Positions 1 to 8,835 of a stretch of 64,000 nt of DNA are shown here, one piece after another. Position 1 is the stretch's first letter; each line of letters opens with the position of its first letter. The DNA lies in contig CAWHOW010000022.1 of the NCBI GenBank assembly GCA_963831005.1, forward strand, positions 1 through 64,000. Reading direction: 5' to 3'. Position numbers and translations under genes: made by a program. This DNA comes from CAWHOW01 sp963831005. Lineage in GTDB: Bacteria > Bacteroidota > Bacteroidia > Bacteroidales > CG2-30-32-10. The notes under the pieces are model-generated. The model was not told the origin of the DNA and searched no databases. It saw only the letters and a list, made by a program, of their open reading frames with translations.

Positions 1-1890
1 ATTGACACATTTTATGTTAGCTTTACTGTACCTGTTTGTGAAATTTATGGTTATCTGTACGAAAATCCTGCATGCGGAGGGGCGCCTATAGTAGGAGATT
101 CTTTGTGCCTGGCTGATAGTGTTGGCGTAGCTATTACCCCTATCAGCAATGCCTATACACAAATAGATGGCTCGTTTACTATAAGCTCCTCACAAATAAA
201 CCTGCTTGATACTAATAAATCATACACAATTATTTCAAGGAACGGGATAAGTTTAATAAAGCCGCCCGGGGCGCAAAAAATCAGTCAATGGATAAAGCAA
301 AGCCCGGTAAATCTTTATTATACAACTACAGTGAGCCAGCAATGGGTAGCCCGCTACAACGGGGCCGATTCGCTTGATGATATTGCCAATGCAATAGATT
401 TGCAGGGCAATGTGTATGTTACAGGAACTACCGATTCAAATTCACCTGACTATAACATGCTTACTTTAAAATATAACGCTGCCGGTACTCAACTATGGGC
501 TAAAACATATACCAGTACAGGCGGATATAATGATATTGCCAGGGCTATAACAGTTGATGCCGACAGCAATGTTTATATTGCAGGCGAAGCTTATCCGGGT
601 AGCTGCTCTATGATTACCACGCTTAGTTATGCTGCCGACGGTACTTTACGGTGGTTTTTTAACGAAACAGCAGTAACAAATACAACAGCTAAATGTATTG
701 CGCTTGACCATGCAGGGAATGTAATTGTTGGAGGAACTGCATTAGCAACTGATGGAACTACCAGATATGCTGTCATGAAGTTTAGCAATACTGGTACAAG
801 CCTATGGGTAAAAACATACGGTTATCTCGCTACACCCACGGATGTACTTACTGCTATAGCAGTTGATACTGCAAATAATATTTATGCCACTGGTTATAGC
901 ATGAATGCAAGCGGTAATTACGATATGTCAACTATTAAATATAATTCATCAGGAACACAGCTTGGGGTTGTACGCTATGATACTTCAGGATTTAATGATT
1001 ATGCAAATTCTATAGCCTTAGATAGCCACGGGAATGTAATAGTTGCAGGTTATACCCACATGAGTAGCGGAAACGATGGTGTTGTAGTGGTATGTTATAA
1101 ACCCAATGGTACACAAAAATGGGTTAAGCATTATAATAATGATGCCCATGATTTTGCCTACAAAGTATTATACAATAATGCCGGATACATTTATGTATGC
1201 GGTTCAAATAATTCGGCAATGCTTTCGCTAAAGTACGATACAAGCGGTGTTATTCAATGGAACAAGAATACCTTATCAAGTTATGCAACTGTTTTTAAAT
1301 CGGCGGCTCTCGACCAGGCTGATAATATATATATTACCGGAACTACAAGCGCCTCCATGTTTTCATTTTCGAATATTGCAACAGAGAAGCTTGATAATAC
1401 CGGCGCTGTTCAATGGACTGAGACGTATGATGGTCCTGCCCATTTTACCGATGCCCCATCAGAAGTAACGGTTAGTGAGAATGGTAATGTATACGTATGC
1501 GGTCAGAGCCACGGTAATTATACAGGAAATGATTTTACCACCATAAAATATTCTCAGTGCCTGTCAACAGCTCCTTTATTACGAATAAGAACAACTGATG
1601 TAAATGGCTCAGTAAATACCTTAGATACATTAAATGAAAATTCATTTATAAAGGTAATACCTAATCCAAATAATGGAAATATGCATGTGAGTTATAATAA
1701 TACTGAAAAAACAACAGGCACATTCAATGTGTATAATATAATGGGGAAACAGGTTTTAAGTTATCCTTTAAATGTCGGAACTAATACTTTAATAATTTCA
1801 AGGACAGACCTTGACCCCGGTATTTACTTTTACCGTGCAATCGCCGGAAATAAATTATTAGGAAAGGATAAGATAGTTATTATAAAATGA
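1..1890 (+). CDS. T9SS-sorted secreted repeat protein (5' partial)
   Basis: The frame is open from the first base, so the gene begins upstream; the TTG at 103 is only an internal codon. About 600 residues form a string of SBBP-like beta-propeller repeats, each with a 'D..GNVYVTG/IAGxT' turn followed by 'KYNxxGTQLWxKTYT' (for example near 399-510 and 549-650). The last ~80 residues (from about 1640) are a type IX secretion type A sorting domain: 'IPNPNNGN', 'VYNIMGKQV', 'GIYFYRA' and a basic C-terminus. The mature protein should be exported by T9SS and either anchored on the cell surface or released. The substrate or ligand is not evident. A strong terminator follows directly. Confidence 0.85.
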   Translation: MDTFYVSFTVPVCEIYGYLYENPACGGAPIVGDSLCLADSVGVAITPISNAYTQIDGSFTISSSQINLLDTNKSYTIISRNGISLIKPPGAQKISQWIKQSPVNLYYTTTVSQQWVARYNGADSLDDIANAIDLQGNVYVTGTTDSNSPDYNMLTLKYNAAGTQLWAKTYTSTGGYNDIARAITVDADSNVYIAGEAYPGSCSMITTLSYAADGTLRWFFNETAVTNTTAKCIALDHAGNVIVGGTALATDGTTRYAVMKFSNTGTSLWVKTYGYLATPTDVLTAIAVDTANNIYATGYSMNASGNYDMSTIKYNSSGTQLGVVRYDTSGFNDYANSIALDSHGNVIVAGYTHMSSGNDGVVVVCYKPNGTQKWVKHYNNDAHDFAYKVLYNNAGYIYVCGSNNSAMLSLKYDTSGVIQWNKNTLSSYATVFKSAALDQADNIYITGTTSASMFSFSNIATEKLDNTGAVQWTETYDGPAHFTDAPSEVTVSENGNVYVCGQSHGNYTGNDFTTIKYSQCLSTAPLLRIRTTDVNGSVNTLDTLNENSFIKVIPNPNNGNMHVSYNNTEKTTGTFNVYNIMGKQVLSYPLNVGTNTLIISRTDLDPGIYFYRAIAGNKLLGKDKIVIIK

Positions 1891-1910
1891 TGTAATTAAA
1901 TTGAACCAAA

Positions 1911-1938
1911 AGCCCGTGAAATTCACGGGCTTTTTTTA
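1911..1938 (+). terminator. Rho-independent terminator
   Basis: The arms AGCCCGTGAA and TTCACGGGCT form a hairpin followed by a run of seven T. It lies 20 bases after the stop of the preceding secreted-protein gene. Confidence 0.9.
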
Positions 1939-1991
1939 TTAAATAAAAAGAAATGTTAATAATAAGACAATGCTTAAATAATTTTTTTTAT

Positions 1992-1999
1992 TACATTTG
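1992..1999 (+). promoter_or_regulatory. Bacteroidota -7 promoter box
   Basis: TACATTTG matches TAnnTTTG exactly and lies 39 bases before the ATG of the next gene. No clear -33 TTTG is seen. It probably drives the run of genes from 2039 to 7249. Confidence 0.6.
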
Positions 2000-2038
2000 T
2001 CATGACAAATTAATATTAATAACCTAAAACCAAACCTT

Positions 2039-2773
2039 ATGATGAAAAAACTACTTTTAACTATCGTATTTGCAATATCAGGAATTATCCTGGTTAATGC
2101 GCAATGTACTAATGTTACTTATACTTCTACAGGTATACATCCTGATTCGCTGATACATGCGAATGCAACCATACCTTATGCCGACACCCTTACTATTAAT
2201 GTTCCAGCAGATACAGTTGTGAGTACGTTTAATGTTAGTATAGATTCAGTCGCATTTGTCTCTATGACGAATTTGCCTACAGGATTTATTGCTACGCCTT
2301 CTGCTTCTCACTGGAATGGCGGTGCCTCAGGATGCATTTACATTAAGGGCACTCCCACTCATGCACAGGCAGGTATTATTGACAGTGTTTATCAAAATAT
2401 TCTTATCAATCTTAAATTCTATACAGCATTGGGTTCAATTACATGGGCTATTGATACTTTTACTTTAAAAGTTTATAACAACACTGACGGTATTATTAAT
2501 TTCAATTCATCGAAATTTGATGTTTCACAAAATACTCCTAATCCATTCTCTGTAAATACGCTGATCAATTTTACTTCGCCTAATCAGCAATACTGCCAAT
2601 TCACCGTCTATGATATATTGGGAGCAGTAGTTTACAGTCAATCAATAGCTGCAAATACTGGCAGGAATACCATACAGTTCTCTGCTTCAAACCTGCCATC
2701 AGGTATATATTTGTATAAACTAAGCAACGCTAAACAAACCATAACCAGGAGAATGATAGTGGAAGGGAGATAA
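2039..2773 (+). CDS. Secreted protein with T9SS type A sorting domain
   Basis: This 244-residue protein starts with a clear signal peptide (MMKKLLLTIVFAISGIILVNA, cut before the Gln-Cys). The middle ~130 residues are beta-rich and resemble no family I can name. The last ~75 residues are a T9SS sorting domain, with 'NTPNPFSVNT', 'VYDILGAVV', 'LPSGIYLYKL' and an Arg-rich end. Its TAA overlaps the ATG of the RNase Z gene by one base, so the two are probably co-transcribed, which is odd for a surface protein and a tRNA-processing enzyme. Export is well supported; function is unknown. Confidence 0.8.
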   Translation: MMKKLLLTIVFAISGIILVNAQCTNVTYTSTGIHPDSLIHANATIPYADTLTINVPADTVVSTFNVSIDSVAFVSMTNLPTGFIATPSASHWNGGASGCIYIKGTPTHAQAGIIDSVYQNILINLKFYTALGSITWAIDTFTLKVYNNTDGIINFNSSKFDVSQNTPNPFSVNTLINFTSPNQQYCQFTVYDILGAVVYSQSIAANTGRNTIQFSASNLPSGIYLYKLSNAKQTITRRMIVEGR

Positions 2774-3684
2774 TGTCATTTAAATTAACTGTTCTGGGTT
2801 GTAGTTCTGCAACCCCTACTTTATACAGACACTCAAGCGCTCAGATACTCAACGTAAATGAGCGCTTGTTTTTGATAGACTGCGGAGAATGCGCCCAGAT
2901 CCAAATGCGTAAATTCAAGATAAAATTCCAGCGCATCGATCATATTTTCATCAGTCACCTGCATGGCGACCATTACTTAGGATTAATGGGATTATTGTTC
3001 ACACTTCATTTGCTTGGCAGAAATAAAGAACTGCACATCTATTCCGATCCCGACCTGAAAAGCATCATTGATATGCAGCTCGAAATATCCAAAACCACTT
3101 TACTCTATCCTTTGGAATTTCATGCTATTGACAGCACGAAGTCAACTATTATTTTCCAGGATGATGTGATCTCTGTGAAGAGTTTTCCACTTGATCACCG
3201 CATTCCTACGGTTGGTTTTATATTTAGTGAACAACCAAAAGAAAGGAAATTAAAGAAAGAAGTGATAGCCAATATGGATATTCCGCAAGAAGAGTTTGAA
3301 AAGATAAAACAGGGCGCTGATTTCATTGATAAGAATGGAAAGAAATTTAAAAATTCCTACTTAACAACAGATGCCCCAGCTCCTGTTCAATATGCCTATT
3401 GCAGCGATACCGGTTACACTGCATCATATCTTCCGCTGATCAGTAATGTTGACCTGCTTTATCACGAAGCAACTTTCATGCACGATAAAGTGAAGAATGC
3501 AAGGGAAAAATTCCATTGCACCACTATAGACGCTGCCACTATTGCCAAAAAGGCGAAAGTAAAACAACTGATGATAGGTCATTATTCGGCAAGATATGAT
3601 GACTTGCAGCCCTTACTGGACGAAGCCAAAACAGTTTTTGAAAACACCATACTGGCTGAAGAAGGAATGATGTATAACATTTAA
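2773..3684 (+). CDS. rnz: Ribonuclease Z (tRNA 3' endonuclease)
   Basis: A 303-residue metallo-beta-lactamase-fold enzyme that removes 3' trailers from pre-tRNA in the cytoplasm. The zinc motif HLHGDH is at residues 62-67. Downstream metal-binding points are the His of 'LDHRIPTVG', the Asp of 'YCSDTGY' and the His of 'MIGHYSARY'. Length and motif order fit the bacterial RNase Z/ElaC group. The ATG overlaps the previous stop by one base (TAATG), and the next gene follows after 13 bases. I see no abnormal residues. Confidence 0.93.
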   Translation: MSFKLTVLGCSSATPTLYRHSSAQILNVNERLFLIDCGECAQIQMRKFKIKFQRIDHIFISHLHGDHYLGLMGLLFTLHLLGRNKELHIYSDPDLKSIIDMQLEISKTTLLYPLEFHAIDSTKSTIIFQDDVISVKSFPLDHRIPTVGFIFSEQPKERKLKKEVIANMDIPQEEFEKIKQGADFIDKNGKKFKNSYLTTDAPAPVQYAYCSDTGYTASYLPLISNVDLLYHEATFMHDKVKNAREKFHCTTIDAATIAKKAKVKQLMIGHYSARYDDLQPLLDEAKTVFENTILAEEGMMYNI

Positions 3685-3697
3685 ATTTTGACAAACA

Positions 3698-4585
3698 ATG
3701 CTACTTATTGCGGATAGCGGAGCTACAAAGACAGACTGGAGGGTTCTTTACAGCCGACAGGATACAAGGTCGTTTCAGACCGGCGGGTTCAATCCTTTTT
3801 TTGTTGATACCCTGCATATTAAAAATGAAGTAGAAAAAGAACTCGTTCCTTTTATCGACAGCAAAGGCGTTACAGAAGTTTACTTCTACGGGGCGGGATG
3901 CTCGTCAACCGAGAAAAGCATCATTGTTGAAGACGGACTGAAACCATTATTTCCTTCTGCAAGGGTAAAAGTCTGCGATGACCTGCTGGGTGCAGCAAGG
4001 GCATTATGCGGACATAGTGAAGGTATTGCATGTATTCTTGGAACAGGTTCCAATTCCTGCTTGTTCGATGGAAAAAACATTGCAGAAAACCTTCCATCAC
4101 TTGGCTATATGTTGGGCGATGAAGGCAGTGGAGCATATATGGGTAAGAAGCTCCTTAAAGAAGTATTATCAATGTCGGCGCCTGTGCATATCAGGGAAAT
4201 GTTTGAAAAGAAATACAATTACAGCAGTGTTGATATACTTTCACATTTGTACAAACAGCAGTTTCCGAGCCGTTTCCTTGCCTCGTTCACAAGTTTTATT
4301 TCCGAAAATATTAGCGATGCTTATATGCAGGGACTGGTTAAAAGCTCGTTCAACGATTTCTTCGAAATGCAAGTGCTGAAATATTCCAGGCATAAGGAAG
4401 TCCCTCTATTCTGCACAGGGTCTGTTGCATTCTATTTCTCATCCTTATTAAAAGAAGTTGCAATTGAAAAAGGATTGCAGGTAAAGAATATTGTTCAATC
4501 GCCTATTGACGGCCTTAGCGAATACCATCTTATTGACCTTGAGAAGTTCACTTCTCTCAAATATTCTTCAGATATGGAGAAATAA
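3698..4585 (+). CDS. BadF/BadG/BcrA/BcrD-family ATPase, probable N-acetylglucosamine kinase
   Basis: A 295-residue ASKHA-fold kinase. The phosphate-1 loop 'ADSGATKTDW' is at residues 4-13, the phosphate-2 region 'CILGTGSNS' is near residue 112, and 'GYMLGDEGSGAYMGK' follows. These match the NagK-like branch of the BadF/BadG family common in Bacteroidota, which phosphorylates N-acetylhexosamines recovered from cell wall or chitin. The sequence alone does not prove the substrate. It lies 13 bases after rnz and 15 bases before cphA, so it is probably in one operon with them. Confidence 0.8.
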   Translation: MLLIADSGATKTDWRVLYSRQDTRSFQTGGFNPFFVDTLHIKNEVEKELVPFIDSKGVTEVYFYGAGCSSTEKSIIVEDGLKPLFPSARVKVCDDLLGAARALCGHSEGIACILGTGSNSCLFDGKNIAENLPSLGYMLGDEGSGAYMGKKLLKEVLSMSAPVHIREMFEKKYNYSSVDILSHLYKQQFPSRFLASFTSFISENISDAYMQGLVKSSFNDFFEMQVLKYSRHKEVPLFCTGSVAFYFSSLLKEVAIEKGLQVKNIVQSPIDGLSEYHLIDLEKFTSLKYSSDMEK

Positions 4586-4600
4586 GCAACAGACAATTCC

Positions 4601-7249
4601 ATGGTTATGCAAAAAACACTAAAAGAATACAACACTTACACTATAACCGAAGGTCCGCTTAAAGTGGCTAAGATACAGGTGATGCATGGGGCTAATTATT
4701 TCAGCGCAGGCCCTATAGTATTGATACGCCTTAACCTTGGGGAGTATAACGAAATATTCACCAATAAAATTCCCAACTTTCCTGAAAAACTACAGACTGC
4801 AATGCCTTCGCTTTATCAGCATCATTGCTCGGTGGGCAAGGAAGGCGGTTTCCTGCTAAGGGTTAACGAAGGAACATTGCTTGGTCATGTGCTGGAACAT
4901 GTAGCCATTGAACTGCAAACGCTGGCAGGCATGGATGTGGGTTATGGCAAAACTCGTAGCACATTGGAAGAAGGAGTGTATAATATTATCTTCCGATACT
5001 TTGATGAAGTGGCAGGAGTGTATGCAGGCAAAGCCGCCGTGAACCTTATCAATTCGCTGCTGCTGAATACAGATTTCAATATTAAAGAAGTTATTGACGA
5101 TTTGATTGATATAAGGGAAAAGCGCTTGTTCGGGCCCAGTACACAAGCCATAGTGAACGAAGCCGACAAAAGAAAGATACCCTGCATTCGACTTGACACC
5201 TACAACCTTGTTCAGCTTGGCACAGGCAAATACCATAAAAGAATACGCGCCACCATTACTTCCGACACCAGTCTGATAGCTGTTGAAACAGCAGATAACA
5301 AATACCTCACTTCGGTAATGCTTGAAGATGCCGGTATTCCAGTGCCCGAAACCATACGCAGCGAACAGATTGAAGACATTATTGCTTTCAGCAAAAGGAT
5401 ACAAAAGCCTATAGTGGTAAAGCCCTGCGAAGGTTCCCTCGGCAAGAACCTTTTACTTAACCTGAAAACAGAAGACGATATTAAACTGGCATTCACGCTG
5501 GCTAAGGAGTACGATGAGCTTGTGCTTGCACAGCAGCATATAGAAGGGAAATCGTTCAGGCTATTGGTGATAGATTATAAGTTTGTTGCAGCAACGGAGC
5601 TTACACCTGCGTTCATTAAAGGCGACGGTGCTTTAAATATTCAGCAACTCATTGATAAGTTAAATGCCGAACCCGAAAGGCAGTATGGCGATAAAGGAAA
5701 ACTTACGAAATTCAAATCGGATGAACTGACTGAAAAGCTGCTTGCCATTCATAATTATACCTACGCTTCTGTACTTCCAAAAGATGAAATACTGTATTTG
5801 GAGAATTCAGGCAATATGAAACTGGGAGGTTCTGCAAGCGATGTTACCACTATGGTTCATCCTTTCAATATTTTCCTTGCCGAAAGGGCAGCACAAACTA
5901 TCGGACTGAATGTGGCAGGAGTTGATTTTATTACTCCCGATATCGCCACCCCTATAAATGAAAATGGTGGAGTTGTTCTGGAAGTGAATGCTGCTCCCGA
6001 CTTCCGCATGCACCTGAATCCCACTTATGGTAAAGGGCATAATGTAGCAAAGAATTTAGTTGATATGCTTTTCCCTGAAAAGAACAATACACGCGTGCCG
6101 ATCTTCTCTATTACTGGTACAGCAGGAAAGACCATTACCGCTACACTGCTGAATTACTGCCTGCAGAAAGAAGGATATACCACAGGAATGACAACATCAG
6201 ACGGGCTTTTTATTAATGGCCGATGTTTGATGAAAGGCGATATGACCTATCCAGAGAAAGCTTCACTTGTATTAAAAGACTCCACTATTGATTGTGCTAT
6301 ACTTGAAACATCAAGAGAAGGAATACTGAGGCGCGGTATAGGTTATAAATTTGCTGATATAGGTATTGTGTTGAATCTTCACGACGACCATGTGGGTGTG
6401 GATGATATTAAATACATAGAAGACCTTGCTTATGCTAAATCTGTTGTGGCTGAAGAAGTATATGAAGAAGGCTACAGCATACTGAATGCAGATAATGAGC
6501 TTGTGCTTGATATGAAGAACCGCATTTACAGCAAGCTGGTTCTTTTTTCGAAAGATGCAACGAACAAAGAAGTTTCAGCGCATATCTTGAAAGGCGGTCA
6601 TGCAGTAAATATTAAGGAAGATGCCGTTTATCTTTATAAAAAGACCAAAGCCGAAAAGATCATCGATCTTATTAATGTTCCTTTGACATATAGTAATAAA
6701 GCCAAATTCATGTACGATGAAATACTTGCAGCAACTGCAGCTATGGCAGCTTATGGAATATCATCCGAAAACATTACTAAATATCTGAGTGAGTTCTCTC
6801 CTACTCCTGAAAATCTTTCCGGCAGAATGAATTTGATAGATGTGAAGGATTTCAAAGTATTATTAGACAACGCTCATAACAGCATAAACTTTGAAGGATT
6901 AAAAGAGTTCCTTTCTAATTTCCCTGAAGAAAAGATTGGCGTAATGGATGCCGCCGGCGACAGAAGTGATGAAGAAATAATGAATCTGGGAGCATTAGCT
7001 GCTGAAACTTACAACCATCTTATTTTCTATGAAGGTGTTGATGACAGAGGAAGAGAAGCAGGTAATATTACTGCTCTGCTTAAACAAGGAGCTATAACAA
7101 AAGGATTTAAGGAGGAGAATATACGGGTAATAACCAATCATTACGATGCTATAATAACAGCATTAGGTTTAGGTGCAAAAGGTAAGTTAATAGTGCTTTT
7201 GTCTGTAAGGCCGGATGAAATAATTGAGCAGATCAAACAAATCAAATAG
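4601..7249 (+). CDS. cphA: Cyanophycin synthetase
   Basis: 882 residues, the length of full CphA1 enzymes, which polymerise Asp and Arg into multi-L-arginyl-poly-L-aspartate using ATP. Order: N-terminal domain (~1-210), ATP-grasp domain (~215-490, with 'PIVVKPCEGSLGKN', 'KGDGALNI' and the metal site 'VVLEVNAAPDFRMH'), and Mur-ligase-like domain (~495-882). The P-loop is GTAGKT (506-511), where the usual form is GTNGKT; it still fits GxxGKT. The Mur-type motifs 'LHDDH', 'LLDNAHN' and 'AAGDRSDEE' are present. The start at MVMQKTL has no Shine-Dalgarno; a second Met is at codon 3. Cyanophycinase lies downstream beyond a palindromic repeat. Confidence 0.9.
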   Translation: MVMQKTLKEYNTYTITEGPLKVAKIQVMHGANYFSAGPIVLIRLNLGEYNEIFTNKIPNFPEKLQTAMPSLYQHHCSVGKEGGFLLRVNEGTLLGHVLEHVAIELQTLAGMDVGYGKTRSTLEEGVYNIIFRYFDEVAGVYAGKAAVNLINSLLLNTDFNIKEVIDDLIDIREKRLFGPSTQAIVNEADKRKIPCIRLDTYNLVQLGTGKYHKRIRATITSDTSLIAVETADNKYLTSVMLEDAGIPVPETIRSEQIEDIIAFSKRIQKPIVVKPCEGSLGKNLLLNLKTEDDIKLAFTLAKEYDELVLAQQHIEGKSFRLLVIDYKFVAATELTPAFIKGDGALNIQQLIDKLNAEPERQYGDKGKLTKFKSDELTEKLLAIHNYTYASVLPKDEILYLENSGNMKLGGSASDVTTMVHPFNIFLAERAAQTIGLNVAGVDFITPDIATPINENGGVVLEVNAAPDFRMHLNPTYGKGHNVAKNLVDMLFPEKNNTRVPIFSITGTAGKTITATLLNYCLQKEGYTTGMTTSDGLFINGRCLMKGDMTYPEKASLVLKDSTIDCAILETSREGILRRGIGYKFADIGIVLNLHDDHVGVDDIKYIEDLAYAKSVVAEEVYEEGYSILNADNELVLDMKNRIYSKLVLFSKDATNKEVSAHILKGGHAVNIKEDAVYLYKKTKAEKIIDLINVPLTYSNKAKFMYDEILAATAAMAAYGISSENITKYLSEFSPTPENLSGRMNLIDVKDFKVLLDNAHNSINFEGLKEFLSNFPEEKIGVMDAAGDRSDEEIMNLGALAAETYNHLIFYEGVDDRGREAGNITALLKQGAITKGFKEENIRVITNHYDAIITALGLGAKGKLIVLLSVRPDEIIEQIKQIK

Positions 7250-7270
7250 AATCTAATATTATGCTCCGAT

Positions 7271-7431
7271 AAGATTCCACACTCTGTTCGGAATGACAAA
7301 TTTGATTGAGAAATAACAGAGGTATAAGGCGGCGATTCGCTTTAAGCGAATCGCCGCCTTATACCCCTCAAGAAAATAAATAAATTGTCATTCCAAATGG
7401 ATCCGCCAACTGGCGGAGGAATGAGGAATCT
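7271..7431. repeat. Dispersed palindromic element, copy 1 (161 bp)
   Basis: The outer ends are inverted (AGATTCC ... GGAATCT), with a second inverted pair further in (GGAATGACAA / TTGTCATTCC). In the centre, 7321-7365 is a perfect palindrome with 22-base arms around a single T. A small palindrome (TCCGCC/GGCGGA) lies in the right part. An inverted second copy is at 14408-14566. It resembles a MITE or REP-type intergenic repeat without genes and separates cphA from cphB. Confidence 0.85.
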
Positions 7432-7487
7432 AAAATGATAAAATATTATTTTGCATATCTTCTGTCAGAATGTTAAAATTCTTGTCG

Positions 7488-7495
7488 TAACTTTG
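7488..7495 (+). promoter_or_regulatory. Candidate -7 promoter box upstream of cyanophycinase
   Basis: TAACTTTG matches TAnnTTTG. It lies about 200 bases before the chosen cphB start, giving a long leader; no good -33 box is seen. Confidence 0.4.
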
Positions 7496-7696
7496 TAGCT
7501 CTTTATTATAAGGTTATTTTGCATACATCTTTCAAATAATATTATCAACGCAATTATGTTAATATTTAAGTTAAAAAACTTGCTATTTCCTTATTTCATG
7601 AACTACTTTTGTGTGTTCTCTGTTTTCCCTGAAAAAAATCGATTTAGGTTATTTGGGAAATGGGGTTTTACCAGGAAAAACAAAAAGCAGGAAAGC

Positions 7697-8563
7697 ATGA
7701 ATACATTCGATTATACTGTTACCAACACGAACGAAAGAGGATACCTTGTACTTATAGGTGGGGCTGAAGACAGGAAAACTGACAAGGTTGTTTTAAAGAA
7801 GGTTGTCGCTTTGAATAACGCTAAAACTGCTGTTATTATTCCTACTGCTTCTGAATATCCAAAAGGACTAGCGGAAGATTATGTAAGGGCTTTCAAAGAC
7901 CTTGGCGTTGAAAAGTTTTTCACTTTTGATATCAGGACGAAAAGTGAAACAGAGAAGATAGAATATATTGAGCAGGTTATGCAGGCCGACCTTATCTTCT
8001 TTACCGGTGGTGACCAGTTCAGACTGGTAAATGTTTTCCTTGATACTTTCCTGTTTGAAAAAATCAAAGAACGTTTTTCAAAAGGAGCCACTATAGCAGG
8101 AACCAGCGCAGGCGCTGCTGCGGCATGCGACCCTATTCTTTTTGATGGTGATGATAAGGGACTGCGTAAAGGCGCTATACATCACAGCAGGGGATTTGGT
8201 TTTATTAAGAATACTACAATTGACACTCATTTTGTAAATCGTGGTCGCTTAGGAAGGCTCACTCAATTCTTATGTTCAGGGTTAAGTAAAAAAGGCATTG
8301 GACTTGGTGAAGATACGGCTATAGTTATTGATTCTGATGATGTATTTGAAGTAATAGGTTCGGAAATGGTTACTGTTGTTAATACAACCGAGACCAGTTA
8401 TTCCAATTACGATACCATTAACGATAATGATCCTATTGTAATTAATGATATAAGAGTTGGTTTCCTGCAGCCCGGCAGCATTTTCGACTTGAAGAAATGG
8501 AAGGTTGTCAGCGGTAACAATTCCAACATCACTGACAGCAGGAAAATTACAGTTTACAATTAA
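7697..8563 (+). CDS. cphB: Cyanophycinase (peptidase family S51)
   Basis: A 288-residue serine exopeptidase that cuts cyanophycin to beta-Asp-Arg dipeptides. The nucleophile is Ser137 in GTSAGA. Other conserved pieces are 'GGAEDR' near the N-terminus, 'FFTGGDQFRL', 'DTHFVNRGRLGRL' and 'GLGEDTAIV'. I place the start at ATG 7697, preceded by AGGAAAG. The frame is open back to 7556, but that extension is rich in Phe, Lys and Asn and resembles no part of the family. With cphA upstream and iadA at 17876 it completes synthesis, depolymerisation and dipeptide cleavage. Confidence 0.92.
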   Translation: MNTFDYTVTNTNERGYLVLIGGAEDRKTDKVVLKKVVALNNAKTAVIIPTASEYPKGLAEDYVRAFKDLGVEKFFTFDIRTKSETEKIEYIEQVMQADLIFFTGGDQFRLVNVFLDTFLFEKIKERFSKGATIAGTSAGAAAACDPILFDGDDKGLRKGAIHHSRGFGFIKNTTIDTHFVNRGRLGRLTQFLCSGLSKKGIGLGEDTAIVIDSDDVFEVIGSEMVTVVNTTETSYSNYDTINDNDPIVINDIRVGFLQPGSIFDLKKWKVVSGNNSNITDSRKITVYN

Positions 8564-8583
8564 TTTAATTTCTGGATTATTTT

Positions 8584-8777
8584 TTTAAATGATATTTCAC
8601 CCCTACCTGCCTAGCTAGCCTCGCGGTTAAGCGGGCGGCAAGGCTGGCGGGGTTAAATAGGTCTTATTTATTTGTATTCTACCAATATATAGTCCTTACA
8701 GGACTTTTCTTAGCTCCGTTAGGAGCGGAATGTTGGTAGGAATATATAATCCTTGAAAAATAAAGCCCTGTAAGGGC
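8584..8777. repeat. Intergenic palindromic repeats
   Basis: This gap holds three structured pieces. 8595-8655 is unusually GC-rich and imperfectly self-complementary. 8679-8739 begins CTACCAA and ends TTGGTAG and contains two smaller hairpins (GTCCTTACAGGAC, GCTCCGTTAGGAGC). 8765-8777 is the hairpin GCCCTGTAAGGGC. The pattern resembles short interspersed repeats of Bacteroidota genomes. No gene is seen. Confidence 0.6.
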
Positions 8778-8835
8778 GATATAAATTTTTAGTCCCTAAC
8801 TCACGATACAATTAAGCTGCCTTTGCGCAATCTGA

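Noticed and set aside
4856..5404. Long antisense open frame within cphA
   Set aside because: Shadow of the sense codons, without promoter or recognisable protein.
7556..7696. N-terminal extension of cyanophycinase
   Set aside because: The open frame adds 47 residues unlike the family; ATG 7697 has an AGGAAAG site and gives the usual length.
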